Source: Trogon surrucura (Eukaryota > Chordata > Aves > Trogoniformes > Trogonidae). Taken from it: a DNA stretch of 64,000 bases. Made by a program: the position numbers and the translations under genes. Every line of letters begins with the position of its first letter. Position 1 is the stretch's first letter. The notes under the pieces were generated by a model. The model had not been told where the DNA came from, searched no databases, and saw nothing but the letters and a program-made list of their open reading frames with translations. The stretch spans positions 12,299,840-12,363,839 of the forward strand of contig CM036630.1 of assembly GCA_020746105.1 (NCBI GenBank), given 5' to 3'. Shown here one piece after another: positions 23,501 through 35,871 of this stretch.

Positions 23501-26070
23501 CTGCCCCGAGAGCTGGCAAAGCCAGGGTGGGTGGTGGTCTGCTGGAGTCCACTGCCTAAGCCCAGAGAGAGACAGATACCAGCATCCTTGATTAAAAAAA
23601 ACCTCCACATTAATTTCAGTCTGCAGCTGCTGCAGGCACTGCTCCTGTCCAAAACAAAACCAAGTCTAAACCTACAATAACACACCACGTACTAGAAATC
23701 CCACAATTTCCGTCAGTTTTGGCTCTGACATTTTGTGCTCGCCACCGTTCTTTGATCAGAGATATGGAGGTAACTGCCGACAAACTACAAATTACTTTAA
23801 TTATCCCACCACTTCAGATCTTTGCATTCAGCTTCTGGAGCCCTGGATTGAACATTCAGGTGCATTCCTAAATTAACATAGTTAAGTGGTATCAGATCAG
23901 TCTTCAAGTGACAAAAGCAGGCATATAGATGTTCTCATTAATCAGAAGAGGCAGACAAGACATTTTTTCAGTAAAAAGAGAGTATTTCCCTTGGAGGAAT
24001 CTCAGTTCTTTACTGATAGAAAGCATGAATTAAACAAAACAACTATACACTTTAGACGTAACAAACTGCATCAAATATTAAATTTGAAGATGCCACTTCT
24101 ATCTTGAGACGCTCCCAGACCAGAGATCAATGAAGCCTGGGAGACTCTCACAGGACGCCTTCCTATGCCTTTACCCTGTCCTCACGCCTCTCTTTAGGCA
24201 TCAACCACTGATCACTGTCAGGGTGAGGACAGGAGCTGGCTGGACCCCCATCTGACTCAGCAGAGTTATCCTTAAATTTGGGTGTCATACAGCTTACCGT
24301 GCAGCTTGAGAGTTATGGCTGTATATGACAATATTCGTGAATATTTGCAACTTCAGATAGGGCAAAAATAGGTATCTAGAAGCTGCACAATGTATTTGCA
24401 AGCAAATATTCCAGAACAATAGATATTCAAATTAGTATGTTTGTCTCATCATAAATTAATTATAACCTACCTAACTGCAATTGAAGAAATTAGCTGGGCA
24501 TAGAGAAGATTAAATATTTAAAGTCTAGTGACTTAAAAATAATTGAAACCGTATGTCCTTGCTGAAAAGCTTTACTTTTAGTGCTAGTGTGACCATTAAG
24601 AAATCAAAGCCCCGTGTGTGTGCATCCATGCAGATGTGTAGAAGACATGTATGCAACATGTTCACATCTAGTCTCCTAAGTGCCCTCTTTCCCTATAACT
24701 TAACATGGGTAAACATGTTCAACTAACACAGAGGAGCTCTACTGGCAGAGCTCGAAGGAAGACTGTGAAACAGGCAAGGGAAAAACACACTTCTATTGCC
24801 TTATTGCCAAGTATTTAACAAGGTCAATCTCCTCTATAAGCACAGGAAAAAAGAATCCACAGCTGACTCTGAACACAGCAGGGAATTATGCCAATTCATT
24901 AGCAGGTATAGCTTCTAATTACAGCCTTGGACATCAGTCCCCACAGAGCTGAGCAGGCAACGACTCCTGTATTTTGCCACATCCTCAGGATCTAGCTCAC
25001 TGTCTTCTACTAAGCTTCAGGACAGCTGGGCTTAAAATGCAATCCTACCGCACCAGCTTCAGCCGAAAGCCAAGGTATTCAGTTATCTCAAAAGATGCTC
25101 CTGACTCCTCACAGCTCAAGCTGGCTTCTGTGTTTTATAGGATTTGTGCCTCTGCTCTTGCCACATCAAGGAAGCTGTAGGATCAACGACTCGTCCTGTC
25201 AGCTTCATCTCTGGTAAAGACCTCACATTAATTTAGTGTAAAAGTGACACTGGTGAAGGAGGGAATAAAACGAGACTTTGAATCCCTCTTTCCAGAAGGC
25301 TAATGGTAAAAAATGGGTAGCAATGCAACTCTGGCACCTTTCCAACTATAACACTTACAGCATTGCCCACAGCCGCATCCCAGACATACTTTATCATTCA
25401 CAATGGCTCAGCACAAATAAATAAAACAGAAGTCGCAAGCACTACCGGCATTCAGCTGTTCTGAGGCTTTTTTTTTTTGCCTTCTCTGCCAACAAAACAA
25501 ATAGTGAAATAGCAGCACTGCAATTCAAGTGATGACATCCATGACTGGGAAATTTGGTGGAGGTTGGTGGTCTGATGAAGCTCCTCAGGAAATTAACTCA
25601 AAGAATAAAAGCAATAACAGAAAGAAAAATACATTGGCTGGGATGCACGTAACGGGAATACTGTGATGTTGCTAAAGACCAGCATTGGTTTTCATCATCC
25701 AAGCGTAAACTAAGGGTATCCAGGAAAAACAGAATAAGAGTGATGGTTAACCACGCTTGTTGGAGGAACCACTCCCACCGTAACGGTATTAATCGTACAT
25801 TGCAAGGTTCAAAGGAATGATTAGTATCTTGCCGGGTTAGAAAACGCTAAGACACTGCTCAAGTCTTGCTGCTGTTGCATACAAGCAAATAATTTCTGAA
25901 AATGAAATTCAAGAAATGCAGTGGAAATACTTTCAATTTGAAATTAAACATGCCTGCTGAAGAAAGCAGCTTACGTTAACAAAGGCAGCCTCTCAAGTTC
26001 AAAAGCATTAAGTCACAGGCTACTGTCTAGCACTCTAACTGCTAACATTGCATTATACCACTAAGTTTTT
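20600..26070. other. Noncoding DNA, no gene seen
   Basis: A small CpG cluster sits at 22930-22985 within a GC-richer patch running to 23240. A 144-codon minus frame at 22224-22658 has no domain features and is read as chance. Poly-T tracts lie at about 21992 and 25468. A GA run of four repeats lies near 23080. Confidence 0.5.
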
Positions 26071-26080
26071 TTATTATTAC

Positions 26081-26098
26081 TCCTCCTCCTCCTCCTCC
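26081..26098 (+). repeat. (TCC)6 microsatellite
   Basis: Six perfect TCC units, directly preceded by a short TTA run at 26071-26079. Confidence 0.9.
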
Positions 26099-26099
26099 A

Positions 26100-28300
26100 G
26101 TCTGATTACACCATAAAATAAGATCTCTTGGGCTCCTTAGATTCAGACATTTACATCTGCCCTTGCTCTGAAACTCTTTCATGAGATTACTGTTTCTTCT
26201 GTCAGTTCAATTGAAAGCAATGACAAAATTATAGCAAGGCATATGTCCTTGTCAAATAATGCTTTCAAAGGTCTGCATGCACATGCATGGAAAAAAAGCA
26301 ATGCTTAACTGACTTCCTGGATTTAGGAGAGAATGAGTATCAAACAGCTTGCACTTAACTAGCCAAATTTTCAAAATAATTTGAGTAATGAAATAAATTC
26401 AATTCTTCCCACAAGAGCTGGCAGGTTTCTGTTGGAGGCAGCTGCATGATACAACTTTGCTGATATGACAATATCTAACTGAATTTCCTCTTAGTCTTAC
26501 TTAAAACAGGAATCTAACTAGAAGACAATTATGTCACTCATCTCAGTATCAGAGTTAAACTGCCAAGCCTTGTTTTCACAGGGAGCGTGGTGTAACAGGC
26601 TCCATCAGGTCTATTCACAGCAAATTTGAAGCACGTTTCTCCAGTCTGAAACGTATTGTATCAGCATTCGCTTCCTTGCCAGTTTGCTAAAAGGCTCCAC
26701 CCCCAAATTCAGGATAGCAGCATCCTTAATTTGTTGGTCCCTCCCCTCCTGCATCTTACAGAACCAGACACCTCCATTTGGGGGGTTACTGGGGTTAGGG
26801 CTCCACTCTGCACCCACAGCATCGCAGAGGTGGGACGTGCCATGAAAACCCCGGCTGACCCAAGGGAAACAAAGCCTGTCGATATATCCAACAATACTGA
26901 ATAAATTATGCTAACAGGGGAAAACATTGGTTTTGGATCCATTCCAAGATAAACTTCATCGCACACAAAATTTAGTGCACTGAGACTCTTCTGGGATATA
27001 TTTTCCATGTTCTGTAATTCAGGTACATTCCAGGACGAAGAACGCTGTTTATTACTAGAAGGTCAGATACCTTTGGATCTCTTTACCACAGCTGATAGCA
27101 CATAAGTGGATTGTATTACAGGATCAGGACATGAAAGCATAAGCTGTTTATGAACATACCGCACCTCTCTTTCTCTGTATCAAAGGTATTACCTTGACCA
27201 CTATTAACTTTAATCTCATTTGAACTTAGTGTATTTTGCCACCCAAAACCTACTTCTCTCTATCTCCTTCAGACATTTTCACGTTCCTTTTCTTGCCTTT
27301 TTTTTCTTTTTTTTTTAAAAAAAAAGTATTTTATTTTTGTTCAGGGACTCTCTTGAATACTTCACATGACATTTCCCAACAGTTCTAGCACTGGTCTCAC
27401 TCTGTTCTCACTCAAATAGATGAGATCTATTATTGGTCTGAATTAAGACTGGTCATAAGAAACAACTATTTCTGCTGCCCTAATCTGTCACTCTTCAGAG
27501 ATACTTCTGCTTTGTGTTACTGCCATTTCAAACCCATTTTCTGTTGGAAAATGAATAAGTAAATGCGTATCTCCATCTACTATTAAATGTCATTGCTAAG
27601 AAAACCTTTCGTCCTTTGCTTATCTCTAAAGTTATTTATTTAACTCTGTAACTTTATTGTTTATCTCTGTGGAACATATTGGGATAAGCTGGTATACCAC
27701 GTGTTAGAGAAAATAGAAGTATATTGGATTCTATGGCACCTGGAGGAGACACAGCTGTCAGTCAGTTGTCAACCCAGAATCCGAGCATGGTTTTTCATCA
27801 TAAATTCAAGTTGTTATTCTTGATGTTTTGATTTTAAAAGCCACACAGTGCATCAAACTCTGATGCATTTCCTGAGAGTCTAAAATCTGATTTCTGCTTT
27901 TATGCTTCAAGCCAAATTTAGTTACATTAGGAAAAACAATTGGGTTTAGTCACTTTTCAAACTTTGAAGCTTTGGCGTATAAATTAGTTGTGTACAATAT
28001 GCTGTCACTATGGAATTCCCACCCGTTAGTGCAGTTTTACACTGTTACAAGACAGGGAAAAGGTAAGAGGCAACGAAGTCCATAATTCACATGCAAAGGC
28101 AGCCTCACTCAGTGCACAGATCTTATACATTAGCTTGAAAAGTACATAAAACTCATTGATGCTTGAGAGACACCAACCTAACTTCTGAAATGCACGTTTT
28201 CCTACGTGGATTGTATATTTGAAGGAAAATAAACTCTACTGGAGCTCAAGAACAGCCTAAAAGTCTGGCAAATATCTAGAGCTTTTCAAGTGCTTTCATT
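26100..28300. other. AT-rich noncoding DNA with T10A9 hairpin
   Basis: T10 at 27307-27316 is followed directly by A9 at 27317-27325, a perfect AT hairpin or cruciform sequence within a longer T-rich run from 27298. An AAAAG|GTAAGA donor near 28065 has no good acceptor. Nothing else was recognised. Confidence 0.55.
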
Positions 28301-28304
28301 TCAG

Positions 28305-28592
28305 CTCCTGGCACAAGAAGGACAGAGCTGGGAGCACACAGAAGAGGACACGAAGGGATCTGGCAGAGCGAGCACCGGGGACGAGGCGAGGGCGAACGGA
28401 CACTGGAGCAGCCAGGCAGGGCTCTGGAGAGCTGAGAAGCAGCCAGAGCTGACCCAGGGCTGGAGGAGGGTGCCAGAGCTTTCTAGGAGAAGTGTCAGGA
28501 ATGCGGAGAAAGTCGAGAGAAAGAGGAGCACGTGCAAGCCCCAGGAGTTGGACAGCCACCAGCACATGTGCAATTGCAAATCAAGACTCTGA
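28305..28592 (+). other. Candidate 3'-terminal coding exon
   Basis: The acceptor TGCTTTCATTTCAG ends at 28304 and the frame is then open for 95 codons to TGA at 28590. The segment is purine-rich and GC-richer than its flanks. The end reads VERKRSTCKPQELDSHQHMC then NCKSRL. The C-x11-C-x-C spacing equals that at the end of the VEGF-A/PlGF heparin-binding region, but the other cysteines of that domain are missing, so I do not assign the family. An AATAAA lies much further on, near 29215. It could equally be a lncRNA exon or chance. Confidence 0.22.
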
Positions 28593-28769
28593 ACATCTTC
28601 TCCCCTTTCCAAGCACACAGACTGCTCCAGACTATGCTTTCAGGAGCAGGACACCTAGTTTTACACGCTGAACTACCGAAAACCTTCAATAATGGCTGCA
28701 AAGCAAGGAGCAATACTGACACGGAAGGATCCGTATAAGAAAGACCTCGAGTAAACACCTCCCACTGTC

Positions 28770-28930
28770 TGGTCTTGGAAAGAGAAGGTTAGATGGACTT
28801 TTCCAAGTAATCAAACTATCTGAAACACTCTTGCTCACCCATAAAATAAGGCAGCATCGCATTGCTCCAGTCAGCTAAGGTTGGCTTCATTTGGATGCTG
28901 TAAATCGTAATGCACAGGGCAGAAGGACAG
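28770..28930 (+). mobile_element. MIR-like SINE fragment
   Basis: TTCCAAGTAATCAAACTATC then CTGAAACACTCTTGCTCACC then CATAAAATAAGGCAGCATC follows the MIR order CAAGTCACTTAACC, CTCTGAGCCTCAGTTTCC, TCATCTGTAAAATGGGG. A TGCTGTAAATCGTAATGCAC segment follows at about the place of the MIR GTTGTGAGGATTAAATG block. Very diverged. Confidence 0.4.
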
Positions 28931-29799
28931 CCCTCGGCGTGCTGCACGGCAGAGCCAGCTGGAACAGCAAGGATCTGAAGTGCCTTCAATCTCATCAGGT
29001 GCTCAGCAGTCTCAGAGCAATCTTCTGATTTGTGCTGAAAACCAAAGCAGCTGAAAGTAGACTATCAAATGTAAGGGAGTTTAGAATAACCCTGTTAGGA
29101 AATATGCTGAATTCTCTTCAGACACAGCTCCAGACTGCTGACTCTGTTTGAAGTCCATGATTAGCAGACGCCAGCCAGAAATACATCACTAAGCCCAGGT
29201 AGAGCTTGGCATGAAATAAAAAGACTCATCTACCCACCGTCGGCAAAGAAACCATACAATGCACGGGAACCTCACCTAAATCTAGACATTGCTCAAGTAT
29301 AACAATGAAATACAGATGAAAACTGTTCACAGCAGGGCAGCATTTGAGATAGAAATTTGCCTTATCGCAAGTAAAAAAATTCATTATCTACAGATGCACA
29401 TTGGCATACAGAGTTAGCTATGCTCGCGAGATAACTGCCTGTGCCAGCAGGTGGTTGGATCTCCTCTCTTCCACCCACAGTTCATCATGCCAGCAAGTGT
29501 TCAGTTAAAGTCTCTTTGGAAATATGATCCCACACAAATCATGCATGAGAGTTCAGTGTGCTTTGCCACTTTCTGTTTAAAGTCCTTCTAAAAGCCCAAA
29601 TAATAACATCATCAAAACCACACTGCAGGTCTGCATGTATTTAAGTCAATTAGCACAAATTCATCTCAAGGGTAAATTTTTTTCAGTCTGCTCACCCTTA
29701 AACAATTGGTAAATGCAAAAAAAGCCTACAGCTGTATCTATCTGCATAGCACTGCAAATGTTTTGAACACCACTAAAAACGTTCATTGACCTGAAATTA

Positions 29800-29862
29800 T
29801 GTCTGGTGCAACTTCACTGACTTCAGGGGGCTTTTGCCAGTGATAAATTTGCCCACTGGGTT
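29800..29862 (+). mobile_element. Old amniote dispersed repeat fragment
   Basis: GGTGCAACTTCACTGACTTC, AGGGGGCTTTTGCCAGTGAT and AAATTTGCCCA match a widespread reptile-bird repeat motif of the form GGTGTAACTCCATTGACTTC, AATGGAGTTTTGCC, AATTTGGCCCA. This is thought to be the tail of an ancient CR1/L3-type LINE. The motif is distinctive; the family name is uncertain. Confidence 0.5.
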
Positions 29863-30644
29863 CTGGGATATGAAATGACTATGAAATCTCAGCTTGTAGA
29901 AATGTCAATGAACAGGTTTGGGGATGGGCAAGTCTGTCCATCAAGAGACTCTTCTCATTACAAATCTGCAAACCTTTGGCAGTTTGTAAAACGCTACTCT
30001 TGGAAACATTTTGAAGAGCAATAAATAGACTGCTCAGCCCATGACATAATATAATCTGTGAAGGCTGCAAGACTAGAAATGTCTATAGGTCTGAGTTTTC
30101 AACAGAGCATTCCAGGACTTGACATGAGACAAATGAGTGTGTGAGCATGTGTGTGTCTGTACATGTATGTTAAGAGCCACTTCTGTTTTTTTTTTGTTTC
30201 TAATGAAAAGCAGTATTTAAAAAGTCACAAATGTAAATGCCCTGTGAAATTCCCAATTTAAAAATAGAGTAAGGGCCAAGTTCATACAGTCTGATGTCCC
30301 TGAAGCTTCAAAGTTTCAGAAGTTGTACAGTTTTAGATGCTCCTTAACCGTCTCTCATAAACGGCTTCAGAAATCTTGATGCAACCTTCCGAACTCTTGA
30401 GCCAACCTGAACTGAGAGTCCCACGCTCTGCTCTTCTGGAACTGATACTGAAAAGGCTGAATTCTGCCTCCTCTGAGCTGCATTCAGAGCAGAAATAGTT
30501 ACACGTTGCTATCACTTCATCTGTTCTCCTCAAGAGAAGCATTAGTGCTCTGATTGCTCACTAAGCTTGCAGGATGACACATGAAGATGGCACATGCACA
30601 TCACCAAAAACATGAAGCAATAAGTAAAGGGGGGAAAGCATATA

Positions 30645-30675
30645 ATCAAATTCTCAGCTGGTGTAAGTCAGCCTC
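30645..30675 (+). mobile_element. Old amniote dispersed repeat fragment
   Basis: TTCTCAGCTGGTGTAAGTCA matches the CTCAGCTGGTGTAAATCAGC motif of the same broad repeat group as the 29.8 kb fragment. It is short; it may be a separate insertion or a detached part. Confidence 0.4.
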
Positions 30676-31084
30676 AAGTGTTTTAAGTTAAGGACTATAG
30701 AGCAATTTTTATCTTTTCAGATCCATTCCACACATTGTGTTTTTGCAAGCAATCCAACAAAGATGTGACAGCCAGTATCCAGCAATAACTGTTTTACAGT
30801 GGCCATTATAATTACACATAGACAACTATCTTTCTGCCAGAGACTGATGGGAAGCATGCTTCCCCCTTTCTATTTCACTGTGGAAAGACAACAAAAAGTA
30901 GTTAAAGTACATATTAATGGTTATTCAAATATATACTTGATTACATCTACTGCAGAATATTTTCCTTCATGTTTTCGTAATGAATCTGACCATGAAAAAC
31001 AAATTTATGCCCACAGTTTGCATCATTATAAACTCAACTCATCTGACGTGGAAAACCTACAGTTTAATTGCGTGATTTAGATTT

Positions 31085-31290
31085 GGCTGGTAAAATGCGT
31101 ACTGAAACATTACTCTTTTAATTATGTTAATTTATAACCAAAAAGTTAAATTTACAAAGGCAATAACATTAATTATTTACTTGCCCATTAAAGCTGAATA
31201 TTTATTACAAAACTAATTGGCTTCGCAAGTCTGCCAAAAAAATTAAAAACGAGTTTATGAACTGATTTATACAGAAATGATACTGCCGTA
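31085..31290. promoter_or_regulatory. Possible conserved noncoding element
   Basis: Dense in TAAT cores without being a tandem repeat: CTTTTAATTATGTTAATTTA, AACATTAATTATTTACTTG, GCCCATTAAAGCTGAATATT and AAACTAATTGGC. It reads like a homeobox-responsive enhancer. Inference from texture only. Confidence 0.32.
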
Positions 31291-31299
31291 TCTCTCAGC

Positions 31300-32890
31300 A
31301 GGCTGGGTGTGTTTAATGGATTGCTCTGGTACAGAAGCCCATTTCTTTCATTTATAGCCTGTTACATATAGTATTTTCAGAAGATTTTAGGGGTTTTTTT
31401 CCTTGATAAAGATGTCATTTGTGACTCAGAGCAAGCTCCTTTGCTGTTCTGTACCCACAATCCTTTATGTGATGGACTTTCACTGGTCTGTAATAATTTA
31501 TGAAGATTGCATCTCGCCTGGTCATTTAAATGCTCACTGAATGTAAGACTATACTGGGTTAAATCAACCAAAAAGGGAAACACAGTAGCTCAAAATAACC
31601 CAGATCACAACCAGAATAGCAGGGTTGTTACGAAACAATACCTAGTAGTGAGGAGTCTCCATCCTTGCTAACATTTTAGCTTCATTTCCATATGTGAGAT
31701 AACCAATATATTCAATGTTTATTTATGCATGCATACTCATAATAATACAATTAAGCTACTAATGCTTACAGAACAATTTGAGTGTAACCTTCATGTATGA
31801 TGAAAGGCCAATTTTGACTGCTGTCCATACGGAAATTCCAATTCCATTTGGCAACATCTTTCAACCTCTGCACAAAGCAGACGCCTTCTACTCCTGCTTA
31901 CGTTCCTTAAATATGTGACTTTCCTGGGGGCGACAGGATAATGCAAGACCTGCAGCACCCTGGCCATCAGCACGATGCAGAACGAACTGCCGTGGTCTTC
32001 ATTTTAGCTCGTGCTGCTGTGGAAGTCCTCTTTGGCTGAGGCTGCTAATAATCGGTCTGCAGAGCGCACAGGAGAAACTGAATAAAAGAGCCAACCCCGA
32101 AAGAGCGCTCACAGAGATGGTAACTAGTATGTTCAATAGTTATTTATGTGGGTGTTGTCAAAACTGGATGATTAGGTTTAGATTAGATTCTAACCTTGCA
32201 ACCACGGTGTAATTGTATTGCAAAGGAAGGACAGAAGTGTCCAAGAAACACAAGCAGTAGGTCCGTAGATTCAGCATCTCATCTTAAATGAGCAGTGGAT
32301 CGAATCACAGTTTAAAACTTGGCTGCCCTTAATTTTTTTTTCCTGCAACTCCTCTGCTGCTCTGTTAACCTCTATCTTGGGGAAAAATCATCTGGCTTCA
32401 ACTATCAGTCTCTCACACTGCCCGAGAGGCTGCATTCAGGACATACACTTGTTTTTTTTATTATCAAACTGATAATGGGAGAGAAGAAAAAGAAAAAAAA
32501 CAACAAAACAAAACCAAAATCCAAACAAATCCCCAAACTTCTAATTGAAAATCTGGGTTTTCTTTGTCCATGTGTTAGCTCCCAACACCATAAAAACAGA
32601 CCTGAGCGAGGATCACAAGTATATCCAGCATTTGCCTTTTCTAAAATGACGCGGGACCTTGATGCTTATGCCAACAGGCATGCTAGTATCATCTCTCATC
32701 ACATATTTTCTCTAAATACAAAAGCCCAGCATACAACAGCTCTGCATGGGTACGAGACACAGAACTGGCAAGAGCCGTAAGAATTTGTTAACACCCAGAT
32801 CCAACCTGTGATGTTGAAGACACACATTTTTTGACAGTTTAATTCAATGCCACAGGGTGATATTTCAGGTGAGTACATGAAATCAGGATG
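31300..32890. other. Noncoding DNA, no gene seen
   Basis: An A/C-rich run lies at 32484-32540. A CAG|GTGAGT donor at 32869 follows a TTTTTTGACAG acceptor by only 31 bases on the plus strand; as a 31-nt microexon it is doubtful and not called. A 153-codon plus frame at 32319-32780 includes the low-complexity run and is read as chance. Confidence 0.5.
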
Positions 32891-32899
32891 AAGCTAGAG

Positions 32900-33085
32900 C
32901 TACTCCATACAGACACCCAAACCAGCCGGGGGCTGCGTGGCAGGCGGCTGCACAACAGTGGGCTGTGAAGGAGGTGAAGGTTGTCTCGCCCTCGGTCCTC
33001 GCGGCCACTGGCGCAGAGCTTCTCTTACCCTCTTGCAAGAGCCTGTGCCTTGCATCCTTTCTGCTAAGACCTGATCAAAAGGCTG
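32900..33085 (-). other. Candidate 3'-terminal coding exon
   Basis: On the minus strand an acceptor (GTCTTTTGGTGTTGACAG) is followed by 61 open codons to TAG at 32900-32902. The start reads QPFDQVLAERMQGTGSCKR and the end is Pro/Gln-rich (SPPSQPTVVQPPATQPPAG). An AGAGG|GTAAGA donor lies inside, at 33028-33023, so a shorter 57-nt internal exon is an alternative. The segment is GC- and CpG-richer than its surroundings. No family is recognised. Confidence 0.25.
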
Positions 33086-33099
33086 CTGTCAACACCAAA

Positions 33100-34385
33100 A
33101 GACTCTCCATTAATTTTCAGATTTAAATCAGAATTGCAGAGTTTGTCCTACTGCCTATTGTGCTTAGGGCTACAACACATGCACACGCATTAAACAGGCG
33201 TGGAAATCATATCTCTTGCTTTGTGTTATCATATAGCTGGGAGATTGGCCCAATACACTTCTCCGTGGGCTTTTACTGATAGCCTGAGCAGACCAAAGAG
33301 CAATCTATGTGGCAACACTGACTGAGATACAACGATGCTGCTTTTAAAACTTTGCCTCAGAAACGCTTGATTTGTCTAAATTACATCCGCAGCTTCTTCC
33401 TCACAACAAAGCACAGCCCAGTGAGATAACAGAACAGAGCAGTTATCTACCTTTAAAAATTTGTTACAAAAAGTATATATATATTTAGAACAAAAGTCAA
33501 AGTCTCAGAAACATTAATTATTCAGAAAATTATTAGGAGTTAAAGTCCATACAAAGTTCACTTATTTGAGCAATGCTTCAATGAAATATCAAATTTTTTA
33601 AAAAAACTTACATTGTAAAACATATTTCTTAGGCAAAAAAAAAAATCAAACTAAAAAGAAAAAAGCCTTTTGTTTCAAAATCTATAGAAGAAACTAATTT
33701 TAACAAACTCCAGAAGTCTTGTGCTGCTCTGTTTTGGTTTCAGCCAAGTGTTTGCTGAACCTGGCCTCTCCCTCACTATTATTAAGGTATTAATGGTTTG
33801 GCATCGACTGGTGCCAACACATCAGGCTGCAAAACCCAGATCAGGTCTGGCATGAAGCAGCAAACCTTGCAGATAAAGACCTGGTCTGAGGCAGTGCTGG
33901 TAAACAAGGATAATACCCCATGACAGACAACCAGCAGAAGTGAGGATGGCAAACAGAAGACAATTGTCAAGCACGGGTATTTTTAGGAACAATCAACCAA
34001 AATGCCTCAGACATCAGTTTCAAGCCGCTAATCCTCTTAATGACATGCTATGGCATTTGTTTATGATTAGGGTTTCACTTTGTTTTCTATAGAAGGCTCC
34101 CCTCAGACTCTCGCATTCAATGTGCTTTGTAAACAGTTCTGTGAGTACACTATTAGGTTAGAGTTTAGTTATCACAGTGCTAAATTATTCCAGCTGGGTC
34201 ATTATTAATTCTCCTAATTCTACTATCACTCACTGCCACTGCAGCAACTCAGCACCCTATGGTTACATTTATTACAGAGCATAAATCCGATGCTTGTGTA
34301 AGATGCTGGAATGTCTACTCTGCAACTTTATGCAAAAGCCTAAGGAATGCTTAAAAACCTTTAAGACAACTTTTTAAAGCCTTAC
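33100..34385. other. AT-rich noncoding DNA
   Basis: Contains TA and A runs (33474-33485, 33595-33665) and a TAAT-rich block at about 34130-34240 (GTTTAGTTATCACAGTGC, AAATTATTCCAGCTGGGTC, ATTATTAATTCTCCTAATTC) that could be a conserved element. No gene signal was seen. Confidence 0.45.
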
Positions 34386-34448
34386 CTCTAGATTCCCATC
34401 CTCCACCCACCTATTACATTTTCGTATGATGTTATATGTGATACTCCA
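34386..34448 (-). other. Candidate exon, 63 nt
   Basis: The minus-strand donor is TAGAG|GTAAGG and the acceptor is AGTAGCCTGTACTGCAG, with a weak pyrimidine tract. The 21 codons are open in phase 0-0 and include YNIIRKCNRWVEDGNLE. The donor is strong, the acceptor ordinary. The product is unrecognised. Confidence 0.2.
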
Positions 34449-35871
34449 CTGCAGTACAGGCTACTGCCGAAGGCAAAACTCTTTCATAGTAAACACACTG
34501 GGGAAAGGGATGGTGTATAGAGAGCAAAGAATATAAGTATACTGCTGTATACAGCAATTTCCATTAAGAGAAACCATTTATAAAACCAGACATTTAAAAA
34601 TATCTCAATGCGTTTTCCCCTCCTCCTTCAGAGAATTTATGCTACTGCATATATCTTTTTTTTTCCTAACAGAAGTATATGTTTGATTTGGTCTCATTTC
34701 AGAAAAGTAATTCATTCAGGAAGGAACTTTCAGCACCTGCTTAAAACCTATCAGAGAAAAAGTGAAGCAAACACTTAGTCGTTTCCTAAACCAGGACCGT
34801 AACTGGATTTATGAGTACATAAATCCTTCCATGTCACGTATGTGTGCGTACAGATTTTGAAATTTTGGTTCCACTATCAAGGAACTCTCTACCTGTTTGC
34901 AGATCTTTCAGTCTCCTAAGAAGAGCCCAACGGCTCCGTTTTAAGCAGCTGCTCCAAAATAGTCCCAGTACTGCTGGCTTGAACATCCCTTCTTCAGAAA
35001 AGTGACAGCATTTTCTGATGCAGTGGACCACAGACTAACACTAGCAGTACTCACTTCCCTCTAGGGCTGCCTACAGCCTTTGTGAACACCGTGTCACAGC
35101 AGCTTCTGCTGGCCACCCATCACTTGGGGGTCCACAGTGGCACCCCTGAGATCTCCCAAAGACGGCCATTCCTTACTTTTCATGTGTGCAATCATTTTTT
35201 CTTCATAATGACTGAGGCCCGTCAATACTTGGGAAACATACTTTCTGCTCTGTCATTCAAGCAACTAATGACAATTATTAAGGCAGGTCCCTCCTACATC
35301 CCATGGCCAAAATGTCCGATGACATTTGAGTTAAATACTAATAAACTGCTCTTGAGATTTTTTTCAAGTCATGAATAACACAGGGAGCCATTAGAAGTTA
35401 CTGGGTAGTGAACTCCTTGCTACCTGGGAATGTGCACCTCTACTAAAAGCTTCCACTAATCCACAATCAAAACATTTAAAAGCTACAATTCTGAGCTCAG
35501 CTTTCTCTGGGCTGTAAGAACATGATGCGCAAGCAAGCATATGACTCCTGGCTGAAAACAAAGTGCTCCTGCTTTCCTCTCTTTTGGATTAGTCACCCAA
35601 TCAGAGAAGAAAATTAGATTAGTTTGGGCATAATAAAGCCTGTTAGATACTATCTGCTGCTCACAGGTATGTGCAAGTTCAATGATTTGCTCTTCTGGGA
35701 TATTTAGAAACCTGTTTCCCTCATCCTGTCCTCTGTGCTGACAGCTGCTGTTTGCTTTCCTCTGGACTTGTGACAACTGCCCTCTTCTCCATAAGCTTCT
35801 GAGAGTCGCTGTAAATAATTCAGTTGGGTACATTTCAGAAGGCCATGCTGACCCAAATATATCACACTTAC
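34449..35871. other. Noncoding DNA; long minus open frame
   Basis: The minus strand has a 116-codon frame at 35483-35833 with protein-like composition (for example PEEQIIELAHTCEQQIVSNR) but no start context, splice pair or known domain. Nothing else was recognised. Confidence 0.35.

Noticed and set aside
32838-32868. 31-nt plus-strand microexon ending CAG|GTGAGT
   Set aside because: The donor is perfect, but TTTTTTGACAG sits in a generic T run and nothing else links it to a transcript.
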